DNA from: JBEKTY01 sp049515555
GTDB lineage: Bacteria; Planctomycetota; Planctomycetia; Pirellulales; Thermoguttaceae
Direction of reading: 5' to 3'
Length of the DNA stretch: 8,899 nucleotides
NCBI GenBank assembly: GCA_049515555.1
Contig: JBEKTY010000254.1
Location: forward strand, 1-8,899
The position numbers were made by a program, and so were the translations under genes. Shown here piece by piece: positions 1-6,694 of this stretch. Within the stretch, counting starts at the first letter, position 1; every line of letters begins with the position of its first letter. The notes under the pieces are model-generated. The model was not told where the DNA came from. It saw only the letters and a list, made by a program, of their open reading frames with translations, and searched no databases.

Positions 1-1249
1 CGACGGGCGCCCCTGCCGGCTTGTCCGGCGGGGAGCCCGCCGATTGCAGGCAGCGGACGACGACGGGCTTCAGCAGGATGGCCCCCTGGCCCAGCACGCG
101 ATCGCCGGCTTTCAACCCCGAGCGAACCTCGACGTCCGTGCCCCGCAACTCGCCGACTTGTACCTCGACGATGTGCCAGGTTTCCGGCTCACGGCCCAGC
201 AGAGCGTAATCGGCGTCGCCGACGTGCAGCACGCCGTCGGCCGGCATGAGCTTCGCCTGTCGCTTGTCCGTTCCCAGCCCGATCTGCGCGAACATTCCCG
301 GGCGGACCGCATTCTCGGCGTCTTTGACCACGAACTGCACGTTGAGGACCCGCTTGTCCTTGGAGATCACCGGCGAAATGCCGGAGACCTTCCCGGTGAA
401 CACGCGGTTGGGCAGGGCGTAGAACCGCACTTCACAGGTCATGTCGAGTTTCACGCGATCCATGAGCCTTTCGGGCACTTCGGCCACCACGATGTCGCCC
501 TCGGCGGCGGCGGAGCGAAGCATGGTCGGCTCCAGCCCGGCCTGCTGAAGCTGCCGCGCCAGGGTGGCCTCGGTTCGCCGGGCCAACTTAACGGTCGTCT
601 CCGCCTCGTGAATCTCTTTGCGCCCCTGAATCCTGTATTGGATGAGGTTGGTCCGTTCGGCAACCAAGTCCTTTTGCGTGTCCGTACCGGCGGCGACCAG
701 CTTTTCCATCCGGGTCACAACCTCCTGCTGGGCATCGATCCGCGACTCGCTGAGATCGCGGATGGCCTTGAGTTGCGACTCCTGGAACTGGATGTCCGTG
801 ACCGCCTTCTGCCAGTCGGCGAAGGCTGTCAGCAGATCCGGGGTGGCGAACTGCCATGCGTCCTGCGTCAGTTCCTTGCCGGGCCGAAGGCTGGCCAAAG
901 CCGCCCCCGTTACGGGCAGGACCGGCGACGTTAGCCACACGGCATTTACCGTCGTCACGCGAAGCTTGTCGTCCAGCGGCGTTCCCGGCCGCACCCGGAT
1001 CGCGCTGGGGCCGGCGATCGAAACGACTTCCTCCGGCCGGCTCGGACGCTTTTCCTCGTCCGGCGCGGAACTGCCCTTGCCCGCAAATAACAGGTAGAAC
1101 AAAACGCCGCCCACGACGGCCAGCGTCAAAGCCAATTGCACCGCCGGGAAGACGCGCTCCCACAACCCGCGAAGTCGCGTCTTAGGGGCCGACGGCTCCG
1201 CCCCCTCCGGGCCGAGAACATGCTGCTCGTCAGGGTGGTCGTTCGTCAT
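1..1249 (-). CDS. RND efflux periplasmic adaptor (HlyD/CzcB-like membrane fusion protein), 3' end missing
   Basis: I read one open frame of 416 codons from ATG 1247-1249 to the left edge with no stop, so the C-terminus is outside the window. Residues 1-36 are polar and probably cytoplasmic. A hydrophobic anchor at about 37-57 is followed by a periplasmic part. An alpha-helical hairpin (about 145-235, Gln/Glu/Lys/Arg-rich) is the region that contacts the outer-membrane factor in this family. A beta-barrel follows at about 250-330 with the typical RPGMFAQIGL segment (316-325). A membrane-proximal domain ends with the usual LKAGDRVLGQGA-like motif near 379-390. Together these identify an HlyD/CzcB-type adaptor linking an inner-membrane RND pump to the outer-membrane factor encoded just upstream. 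The start lies 16 bases after the TolC-like stop with no clear Shine-Dalgarno, so translational coupling is likely. I cannot assign the substrate (metal or drug). No His-rich or Met-rich metal-binding segment is visible. Confidence 0.9.
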   Translation of the reverse strand, partial: MTNDHPDEQHVLGPEGAEPSAPKTRLRGLWERVFPAVQLALTLAVVGGVLFYLLFAGKGSSAPDEEKRPSRPEEVVSIAGPSAIRVRPGTPLDDKLRVTTVNAVWLTSPVLPVTGAALASLRPGKELTQDAWQFATPDLLTAFADWQKAVTDIQFQESQLKAIRDLSESRIDAQQEVVTRMEKLVAAGTDTQKDLVAERTNLIQYRIQGRKEIHEAETTVKLARRTEATLARQLQQAGLEPTMLRSAAAEGDIVVAEVPERLMDRVKLDMTCEVRFYALPNRVFTGKVSGISPVISKDKRVLNVQFVVKDAENAVRPGMFAQIGLGTDKRQAKLMPADGVLHVGDADYALLGREPETWHIVEVQVGELRGTDVEVRSGLKAGDRVLGQGAILLKPVVVRCLQSAGSPPDKPAGAPV

Positions 1250-1265
1250 AAGCAACAATTGCCTG

Positions 1266-2921
1266 TCATCGAGTAGCCTGTTCGCCAATTGCGGAATTGT
1301 ACCTGTAAACGGCCCGCCAGTAGTTGGCCCGGGCCGAGATGTACAGCCGGTACGTGTCGCGGTAGCTGCGCTCGGCGTCGAGCACGTCGATCAGCGGCCG
1401 GCCGCCCGCGTCGTAGGCCCGGGTGATGCTGTCGCGGACCTCGGCGGCCAGTTTCACTTGCTCCCCCGCTACCGACCGCGCGTTCTCGTAGGCCGTGCTG
1501 AAGTCCTGCACCACCGCTTCGATCTCGGCCCGCAGATCGACCAGCCCGGCTTGCAGGTTGAAACCGTTTTGCGCCGCCACCGACTGGGCCTTCGCCCGGT
1601 TGCCTTGGTTGCGGTCGAACAGAGGCACGCTGGCCGTCAGCGAAACGTCCCAGGAATCGGCGTCCGGCGCACCGATCGGGCCCTGAAACTGCCGGCAGTA
1701 ACCGAATTGGGGCGTGATCTGCGGAAAGGCTTTCCGCCGCTCGACGACGGTATCCGCTTGGGCCTTGGAAACCTGGGCCCGCAAGGATTGAATGTCGGGC
1801 CGCTTCTGCTGCGCCAGCCAAAATGCCTCCTCGACAGACCGCGGCGCCGCGGTCAGGGGCGCGTCCAGGCTGCCGGCCACGTCGAAAGTCGGATCGCGGT
1901 CGGTACGGCCGAACTGCGCGCGGAGCTTGGCCTTCGCCACGGCCAGGGCCGACGCCGCTTCACGCAGGTCTTGCTGACTCTTGAGAAGATCCAAACGCAC
2001 GCGGTTCAGCTCGACCACCGGGCGACCCCCCGCCTCCACGGCCCTCCGGGTGGCGGCCTCAAGCCGGACCAGGTTCTCGCTATCCTGGCGCGCCAGGTCC
2101 AGCAGCGATCTGGCCTCCAGGACATCGTAGAAAGCGGTCGCCGTGGCGGTCACGCGCTGCCGAACCAGGTCGGCGTAATCGAACTCCGACTGTTGCACGC
2201 CCAACCGGGCGCTGGCCATCGCCGCCGCGCGCTTGCCGAACAGGAACCAGTCGATGGGGTATCCCAATTGCACGTCCATCTGCGTCGGCCCGCCCGGTGC
2301 GGCCACGGTGAATGGCCGCAGCGGCAGGAAGAGCCCGTCCGTCAGGAGCGTGGGGTTGGGAAGAATCGAGCTGGTCAAACAATCCGCGTTGGCCTGATGA
2401 ATGGCTTCCAATCCGGCACGAATCTTGGGGTCGGCCAGCAGGGTGGCGCTGATTGCCTGGTCCAGCGACATCCCGCCGGGGGCCGGCTGCGGCGCCGGCA
2501 ACGTCTCCGGCTGCGGCGCCTGGGCTGCCGGCGGCGAGGCTTCCGGCGCTGCCACCGGCTGGGCCCAGTTGATCGGCGCGCCGGCCACCGGTGAAAAAGC
2601 TAAAGCTGTCGGCGCCACCCGGATGCCCTCGGCGGATACGCCGGTCGGCGGAGCTGGCGCCACGGCGGTACCCGGAAACTGCTGCCCCACGGCGCACTCG
2701 GCGCCCACCACAAGCAGGCCGATCGTGACCGCGCAAAACGCTAGTGCCCCGACCGGCCTGAAGTGATGGGTGCCACGGTTGGCTTGCCCAACCGTGTTTT
2801 CGGCACTGCTGGACGAGCCAGCAGTGGCACCCAACGTGTCAACCGAGAATCGTCGGGGCGCTAGCCCAAAGCGGATGGTTCCGGGCCAGAACTCGTGCTC
2901 GATTTGCCGCAAGTCACGCAT
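1266..2921 (-). CDS. TolC/CzcC-like outer-membrane efflux factor
   Basis: The 551-residue protein (from ATG 2919-2921) is an outer-membrane factor, the exit duct of a tripartite efflux pump. Two OEP repeats are visible: about 150-350, starting LDQAISATLLADPKIRAG, and about 360-545. The second carries the SVPLFDRNQGNR motif (about 431-442) and an AGGRPLIDVLDAERSYRDTY stretch (about 505-524), both typical of CzcC/CusC relatives. The signal-peptide hydrophobic core is at about 57-73 (LAFCAVTIGLLVV), unusually far from the N-terminus. A Pro/Ala-rich linker of about 70 residues (82-150) separates it from the OEP domain. I saw no canonical lipobox. I chose ATG 2921 because an AGGGA ribosome-binding-like motif lies 4 bases upstream and a good promoter starts about 35 bases upstream. 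TTG 2951 and GTG 2948 are in frame but nearly at the predicted transcript start. Residues 30-52 are encoded by a palindromic repeat, and no usable start exists between it and the signal peptide. It probably forms an operon with the adaptor at 1-1249. Confidence 0.92.
   Translation of the reverse strand: MRDLRQIEHEFWPGTIRFGLAPRRFSVDTLGATAGSSSSAENTVGQANRGTHHFRPVGALAFCAVTIGLLVVGAECAVGQQFPGTAVAPAPPTGVSAEGIRVAPTALAFSPVAGAPINWAQPVAAPEASPPAAQAPQPETLPAPQPAPGGMSLDQAISATLLADPKIRAGLEAIHQANADCLTSSILPNPTLLTDGLFLPLRPFTVAAPGGPTQMDVQLGYPIDWFLFGKRAAAMASARLGVQQSEFDYADLVRQRVTATATAFYDVLEARSLLDLARQDSENLVRLEAATRRAVEAGGRPVVELNRVRLDLLKSQQDLREAASALAVAKAKLRAQFGRTDRDPTFDVAGSLDAPLTAAPRSVEEAFWLAQQKRPDIQSLRAQVSKAQADTVVERRKAFPQITPQFGYCRQFQGPIGAPDADSWDVSLTASVPLFDRNQGNRAKAQSVAAQNGFNLQAGLVDLRAEIEAVVQDFSTAYENARSVAGEQVKLAAEVRDSITRAYDAGGRPLIDVLDAERSYRDTYRLYISARANYWRAVYRYNSAIGEQATR
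2768..2832. repeat. 65-bp twin-hairpin palindromic repeat inside a coding sequence
   Basis: The element is symmetrical. A 6-bp outer stem, gggtgc (2768-2773) with gcaccc (2827-2832), is extended one pair by t2767/a2833. It encloses two hairpins, each with a 9-bp stem and 5-base loop: cacggttgg/ccaaccgtg (2774-2796, loop cttgc) and cactgctgg/ccagcagtg (2804-2826, loop acgag). They are separated by ttttcgg. The sum 6+23+7+23+6 gives 65. It would fold as a three-way junction in DNA or RNA. It lies in the outer-membrane-factor gene and encodes about residues 30-52. I translated all six frames and found no stop. No target duplication is visible at its edges. Its shape suggests a small non-autonomous palindromic element (REP/MITE-like), but copies elsewhere in the genome cannot be seen from here. 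Confidence 0.85.
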
Positions 2922-2962
2922 CGCGTCCCTCTGGGCATCCGTGCCCACCAAACGGAAGGGTC

Positions 2963-2992
2963 ATTATCCTAATTCATGGAAGCCTTTATCAA
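2963..2992 (-). promoter_or_regulatory. Candidate sigma70-type promoter, proximal, for efflux operon
   Basis: Reading the minus strand, TTGATA (2987-2992) and GATAAT (2963-2968) are separated by 18 bases, each matching the sigma70 consensus at five of six positions. The expected transcript start near 2956 leaves a leader of about 35 bases before ATG 2921. That supports this ATG over the upstream TTG. Planctomycete promoters are less well defined than those of E. coli, so confidence is moderate. Confidence 0.5.
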
Positions 2993-3061
2993 GGTCGGCA
3001 AATCGAGCATTACCGGCACAACCTCTCCTGGCGCAAAACCCGCCCTGCCCCGGCAAAGTCG

Positions 3062-3089
3062 ATTATACTCCCCCTATCTTTACAAACAA
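3062..3089 (-). promoter_or_regulatory. Candidate sigma70-type promoter, distal, for efflux operon
   Basis: On the minus strand a perfect TATAAT (3062-3067) has TTGTTT (3084-3089, three of six matches) 16 bases upstream. Transcription would start near 3055, giving a leader of about 130 bases that passes through the proximal promoter. The -35 abuts the GGATGA-rich tract at 3090-3170. Confidence 0.4.
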
Positions 3090-3170
3090 GGATGAAGGCG
3101 GAGGGATGTGAGATGAGGGACGAGGGATGAGTAAGGGATGAAGGCGGGCGGCGGAAGGATAAAGGATGGG
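3090..3170. repeat. Purine-rich degenerate GGATGA-type repeat tract
   Basis: The plus strand is almost only G and A with scattered T, and contains many variants of GGATG(A) (ggatga, gagatgag, gggatgag, gggatgaa, aaggatgg). The 12-mer ggatgaaggcgg occurs perfectly twice, at 3090-3101 and 3136-3147. Spacing is irregular, so this is neither a CRISPR nor a clean microsatellite. It lies between the glycosidase-like gene and the efflux promoters and has no coding appearance. Confidence 0.6.
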
Positions 3171-3186
3171 CTCGAAGGGGCCACGG

Positions 3187-3217
3187 GCCGGTTGCGGCAG
3201 AGGCGCTGCCATCCGGC
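3187..3217. other. Small GC-rich hairpin downstream of glycosidase-like gene
   Basis: An outer stem gccgg (3187-3191)/ccggc (3213-3217) and an inner stem ggcag (3196-3200)/ctgcc (3206-3210) with loop aggcg could form a two-part hairpin with an asymmetric internal loop. No U-tract follows on either strand. It could be a weak terminator or RNA 3'-end stabiliser, or simply chance in GC-rich DNA. Confidence 0.25.
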
Positions 3218-3296
3218 GCCCTGGGCGTCGGCGGTCGCCCGGGCTTTGCCGCCGGCCAGCCCGCCCGTGACCGTCTGGCAATCCCGGCGATCGTGG

Positions 3297-6200
3297 TTAC
3301 TCGACCAACTTCCAGCGGACGCCGCAATTGCTGGCCCGCTCCCAGTAAGGATGCAACGTCAGGCCGTTCTTCTTGGTCACGGCCTTGTCGGCGCCGAAAT
3401 CGACGTGCGGACCATTATTGTTGCCGGCGCGGAGCATGATGCCCAGCGTCGTGCCGGCCGCCAGCTTCAGTTGCGACAGTTCTTCCTTGGGAATGGCCAT
3501 TTCGTAGATGTAGGTGTTGCCCTCGCGTCTGACCACGTGCTTGGCGCCGGGGACCGGGCCGGTCGAGTGCTTCGCCTTGGGCTGCCGCGGCCAGTCCGAA
3601 ACGCGCGGCACGCCGGGAGCCATGTATCGCCATAGCTCGCTCCCCTGATTGGTAATGTACAAGGCGTACTCGTAATCGGTGTCCGGCACGGCGTGGAAGC
3701 CGTAGGGCACCTTGTCGGTGGTCGGCGCCAGATCGTGCCAGTCGTCGGTCACGTCCAAGGCAATTTGCAGCCGGTCGCGACGGAAGGGAATCGCGGGCAG
3801 CGCGGGGTGCTCGGGGTTCTCCAGGTTATAGCGGCACACGTAGGGCACCTCGGCGAAGCTTCGGCCCGGCCGTTTCGCCAGGAACTCCTTGTAGGGCGAC
3901 TGCTGGTCCGACTCTCGGCTGTGGAAGTACAGGTCTTCATTGCGCCCGGCCATGGGGGCCAGGCCCTTGTCTTGCGGCGTAGGGTCGTTCACCAGCGCGG
4001 CCACGTACAAGTAGTTCTCGTCCCAGGCCAGCTTGAACTGGGCGAAGTTGCCCTGCGGCTCGGCGTCTTTGATCGCCAGCCACGGACGGCGAAGCAATTC
4101 GGTCGCCTCGGCCTTCTGGGCCTTGGCCACCACGGTCACGCCCGGGATATCCTTCCAATCGTCCAGGTTGCCGTCCACGCGGATCGTCCGCTTGGGGATG
4201 ATCGTGGCGTTAAGCACTTCCTTGTACTCGGCGTTGCCGGCGTCGCTGGTGAAGCGGAAGGCGAAGGGATAGGCGTTGGCCGGATTGGCCGCGGCCTGGG
4301 CCAGCGCGAAGGGGAACGCCCGTCGCTCACCCGCTTTCAGCTTCACGGGTAGCTGGTCCTGCCGGAGCGCGAAGCCCTGGGGCGCCTCGACGGCCAAGCG
4401 GCCGCTGATGGCCCGGTTGAGGCAGTTGTGCAGCTCGACGGAGAGCACGGCGCCCTTGGCCACCGGCTGGGTGAAGTCGCGGGGCAGGATCTCGACGGGC
4501 CGCTTGCCTGCGATGCGGGCGGCGGCCAGACGCTTTCCCGCCGCGGCGGCCCCTTGCTGGCAGGTGACGTAGGTGGGGAAGATCGTCATGGGCAGCTCGA
4601 TGCTCGGCTGGCCCACATACACGGGATTGCCGGCCAGGTCGTAGAATTGCAACAGCCCGTCGGCGTTGTCGATGGTCATTTTACCGCCGGCTGCGCCGTC
4701 CACCTGGCACCACAGGCGGTCCTTGGGATCGCTCCCGGCGATGGGCATCAACTGCCCGAAGACGATCAGCAGCGCGGCGGGGTCGTCGTCCTTGCCGTAC
4801 TGGAAGACCCACGGCAGATGGTCTTTGAAGACGATCTTCTCGAACTTCTTTCCCGTGACGAAATAGTTCAGCGCCGCCGTGGCCGCAACCACCGGCGAAG
4901 GGATGAGGTACTCGTCGTTGGCGCCGGGCAAGGAGTCGAACAACACGCGGGGGTGCCAGGGCGAGAGCCGCTGCTGCCCGCAGGCCATGAACTGCGCCAC
5001 GCCCTGCGGCAGCAGGTACTCGGCATTGACGAACCAGGTTTCGGTCTCCATCGACTCCTTGCCGTGCGCCTTGGCCACCATGGGTCCATAGCACATCGGC
5101 GGGACCACGTAGTGGTCGGTGAAGACGTCGATGTACTGGTCGAACTCCCTGGAGCCGTCGCTATAGAGCTTGTCTTCGGTGTTCATGATCGAGGAGGCGG
5201 CGAGGATCTTGATGTCGGGCGAGACGCGGCGGGCGCTGGTGGCGATGAGTTTCTGGATGGCGCGGTACTGGAGCATGTCGCGGGCCCAGCCGCTGATGCC
5301 GCCGCCCTCCCAGGGCTCGTTGTAGTTCTCCAGGCCCCACAAGGCGCCGTGGCCGCCCTTCCAATAGCGCTGGCAGAAGTCGGTGATCCACCGGCCATAG
5401 CGTTCGTACATGTCGGGTTTGCAGACCCAGTCGCCCGTGCCTCCGTAACCGAAGGAGCCCGGCCGCCAACCGGCCGCCGGCGTGGGCTCGCCGAACGTCC
5501 ACAGCCAGCCCGAATGTCCGCCGAGGGTGACCATGATCTTGCAGCCGGCCTTCTCGGCGGCGGCGAAGAGCTTGTCGTACGAGTCCCAGTCTCGTTTCCC
5601 GTCGGCCGACTCGCGCCAGCTCAGCTCCGACCGCCAGCCCCGGACGCCCATGCGATAGAACTGCAAGGCGCGGGTTTCCATCATTTCCGCCGGATTCAGC
5701 ATCTGACCCTCGCCGAAGATGGGCACATTGTCGATACGGCCGTACTCGCGCGGCTTGGGCACCCGGCACAGCGAGGCCAGGAACTGCCGCTTTGCACCGC
5801 GCGTGAGCACCAAGGCGTAGGTGCCGAAGCGCGCCGGCAACGGAAGGCCCTTCACCTCGAAGGCCGCCTGGGGCTTGTCGCCAAAACGCACGGCGATCGG
5901 CTGCGTAATCGGCTTGCCCTCCAGGGCGATGAGCGGGGCGTTGCCGCCCGTGTCGGTAAAGGCCTCCTTGATGCGGGCCTCCGGGTCGCGCGTGGTGATC
6001 TCTTGGATCTCGACGGCGAAACCCTGCACCTCACCCCGCTCCTGACCCTTGGCGAACACCAGCTTGATGTCCACCGGCTCGCCGGGCAGGAACAATTGCC
6101 CGGGGGCATTGCTGCCGGCGAAACGGTAGTTGGCGTTGGGCATGTCGCAGCGGAGGACCTTCATGTTGGCCCCCAGGACGAACTGCGACTCGGCCCGGGC

Positions 6201-6329
6201 CGGCTTGCCGCCGGCCAGGACCGCCAGCGTCAAGAGGAACAGCGGCCCGCATGCGCCGCGTACGGGAGCGACCCGTGGAGTATGCCGGCTCGTTGTGCCA
6301 CACGTTCGATGCTTCAATGGTCCAGGCAT
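3297..6329 (-). CDS. Secreted multidomain glycoside-hydrolase-like protein with CBM9-like C-terminus
   Basis: The product is 1010 residues. A signal peptide is likely, with core at about 29-40 (PLFLLTLAVLAG) and cleavage after ARA at about 47, preceded by an extended basic region. Residues 50-190 look like an all-beta accessory domain. Residues about 195-500 look like a TIM barrel: FYRMGVRGWRSELSW (224-238), then a strand KIMVTLGGHSGW (264-275), then WGLENYNEPWEGG (331-343). The latter is the NEP motif of clan GH-A, with Glu338 as candidate acid/base. A second candidate Glu lies in METETW (427-432), probably Glu430. Residues about 510-590 form a beta region, and about 612-715 resembles NEW3. 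Residues 716-1007 start IRVDGNLDDWKDIPG and contain FKLAWDENYLYVAALVND, typical of CBM9-like domains. I cannot assign a GH family or substrate. Start ATG 6329 has AAGGA 10 bases upstream and a promoter at 6407-6435. It is divergent from the GH172 gene, which suggests a shared glycan target. Confidence 0.85.
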   Translation of the reverse strand: MPGPLKHRTCGTTSRHTPRVAPVRGACGPLFLLTLAVLAGGKPARAESQFVLGANMKVLRCDMPNANYRFAGSNAPGQLFLPGEPVDIKLVFAKGQERGEVQGFAVEIQEITTRDPEARIKEAFTDTGGNAPLIALEGKPITQPIAVRFGDKPQAAFEVKGLPLPARFGTYALVLTRGAKRQFLASLCRVPKPREYGRIDNVPIFGEGQMLNPAEMMETRALQFYRMGVRGWRSELSWRESADGKRDWDSYDKLFAAAEKAGCKIMVTLGGHSGWLWTFGEPTPAAGWRPGSFGYGGTGDWVCKPDMYERYGRWITDFCQRYWKGGHGALWGLENYNEPWEGGGISGWARDMLQYRAIQKLIATSARRVSPDIKILAASSIMNTEDKLYSDGSREFDQYIDVFTDHYVVPPMCYGPMVAKAHGKESMETETWFVNAEYLLPQGVAQFMACGQQRLSPWHPRVLFDSLPGANDEYLIPSPVVAATAALNYFVTGKKFEKIVFKDHLPWVFQYGKDDDPAALLIVFGQLMPIAGSDPKDRLWCQVDGAAGGKMTIDNADGLLQFYDLAGNPVYVGQPSIELPMTIFPTYVTCQQGAAAAGKRLAAARIAGKRPVEILPRDFTQPVAKGAVLSVELHNCLNRAISGRLAVEAPQGFALRQDQLPVKLKAGERRAFPFALAQAAANPANAYPFAFRFTSDAGNAEYKEVLNATIIPKRTIRVDGNLDDWKDIPGVTVVAKAQKAEATELLRRPWLAIKDAEPQGNFAQFKLAWDENYLYVAALVNDPTPQDKGLAPMAGRNEDLYFHSRESDQQSPYKEFLAKRPGRSFAEVPYVCRYNLENPEHPALPAIPFRRDRLQIALDVTDDWHDLAPTTDKVPYGFHAVPDTDYEYALYITNQGSELWRYMAPGVPRVSDWPRQPKAKHSTGPVPGAKHVVRREGNTYIYEMAIPKEELSQLKLAAGTTLGIMLRAGNNNGPHVDFGADKAVTKKNGLTLHPYWERASNCGVRWKLVE

Positions 6330-6406
6330 GTTTTCTCATTCCTTCTCTGGCCCGAGCCGCGTGGCTGTCCGGTTTGCGAAGCGAAACAACCGTCCCGATT
6401 GGCCCC

Positions 6407-6435
6407 ATTTTACCATCGGCCACCGCGGTGAACAA
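6407..6435 (-). promoter_or_regulatory. Candidate promoter for glycosidase-like gene
   Basis: On the minus strand TTGTTC (6430-6435) and TAAAAT (6407-6412, five of six matches) are separated by exactly 17 bases. Transcription would start near 6400, giving a leader of about 70 bases. The palindromic repeat at 6449-6528 begins just upstream of the -35. Confidence 0.45.
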
Positions 6436-6448
6436 CTTACGACCAATT

Positions 6449-6528
6449 AGGGTGGCACGCCCTGAGGGATGGGCGTGGCGTGGCGTGAAAAACCACGCCC
6501 TTCGCTGCGCTCAGGGACGTGCCACCCT
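6449..6528. repeat. 80-bp palindromic (REP/MITE-like) intergenic repeat
   Basis: Terminal inverted repeats of 11 bp, agggtggcacg (6449-6459) and cgtgccaccct (6518-6528), continue into ccctgag (6460-6466)/ctcaggg (6510-6516) with one bulged base (a6517). This gives an almost perfect 18-bp stem. An inner stem gggcgtgg (6471-6478)/ccacgccc (6493-6500) follows, with a loop containing cgtgg-type tandem units. No target-site duplication is evident. It lies between the two divergent promoter candidates. It could act as a bidirectional transcription or mRNA-stability element, or be a non-autonomous mobile palindrome. Its ends resemble those of the repeat at 2768-2832. Confidence 0.85.
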
Positions 6529-6555
6529 CACTGGAATTTGTTCAAGTTATTCTTC

Positions 6556-6592
6556 GGCCGATCCTTAGCCAGCGCCCCTCGGGCCGATCCTT
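6556..6592. repeat. 11-bp direct repeat upstream of GH172 gene
   Basis: GGCCGATCCTT occurs at 6556-6566 and 6582-6592, start to start 26 bases. The second copy overlaps the -35 of the candidate plus-strand promoter. It could be a pair of regulator sites. Chance duplication is also possible. Confidence 0.4.
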
Positions 6593-6619
6593 GCACACTG
6601 CCGGCCATTCCCGGACAAT
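6591..6619 (+). promoter_or_regulatory. Weak candidate promoter for GH172/PDRP genes
   Basis: TTGCAC (6591-6596) and GACAAT (6614-6619) are 17 bases apart, with three and four of six consensus matches. The start site would be near 6626, about 70 bases before ATG 6695. This was the best candidate I found between the palindrome and the gene, but it is weak. Confidence 0.3.
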
Positions 6620-6694
6620 GATACGGTTCCGCGGCCGGGAGATTGAAGTACGCCGCCGCGTCCGGTTGGCTAAAGAGCAAAGGAGAATCGCCAA

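Larger units (their letters stand above)
2922..3296. other. Intergenic region between glycosidase-like gene and efflux operon
   Basis: This 375-base gap holds the two candidate efflux promoters, the GGATGA tract and a GC-rich stretch just downstream of the stop at 3297. I found no convincing small gene. Short open frames here lack a ribosome binding site and are low in complexity. No hairpin followed by a T-run is visible, so termination of the glycosidase-like transcript is unexplained. Some transcripts may read through into the efflux genes. Confidence 0.6.
6330..6694. other. Divergent intergenic region between two carbohydrate-active genes
   Basis: The 365 bases carry, from left to right: the leader and promoter of the minus-strand glycosidase-like gene, an 80-bp palindrome, an 11-bp direct repeat, a weaker plus-strand promoter candidate, and the ribosome binding site of the GH172 gene (AGGAG at 6681-6685). 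No small gene is supported. ATG 6339 starts an overlapping frame that runs antiparallel to nothing recognisable and is not called. Confidence 0.6.

Noticed and set aside
44..934. 296-codon plus-strand frame opposite the adaptor gene
   Set aside because: The minus-strand frame gives a clear HlyD-type protein through the whole stretch. The plus-strand product has no recognisable features.
588..1163. 191-codon minus-strand frame within the adaptor
   Set aside because: It is the alternate frame of the adaptor gene. It lacks adaptor motifs and is Gly/Arg-rich.
1458..2594. 378-codon plus-strand frame opposite the TolC-like gene
   Set aside because: Same reason: antisense shadow with Arg/Gly/Leu-rich composition and no motifs.
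3090..3170. CRISPR-like array
   Set aside because: The GGATGA units are short and irregularly spaced with no constant-length spacers and no cas genes nearby.
3223..3240. Hairpin gggcg/cgccc as a terminator of the glycosidase-like gene
   Set aside because: Only 5 base pairs with an 8-base loop and no T-run on either side. Such stems are frequent in this GC-rich DNA.
6031..6339. Alternative start ATG 6339 upstream of the glycosidase-like gene
   Set aside because: It is out of frame with the real protein by one base and its AAGGA motif directly abuts the ATG, too close to function. The frame encodes no known domain.
4428..6431. 667-codon open frame on the plus strand opposite the glycosidase-like gene
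   Set aside because: It lies wholly antisense to a well-supported multidomain protein, its translation is rich in G, L, H, R and D with no domain motifs, and long antisense frames are common in GC-rich DNA.
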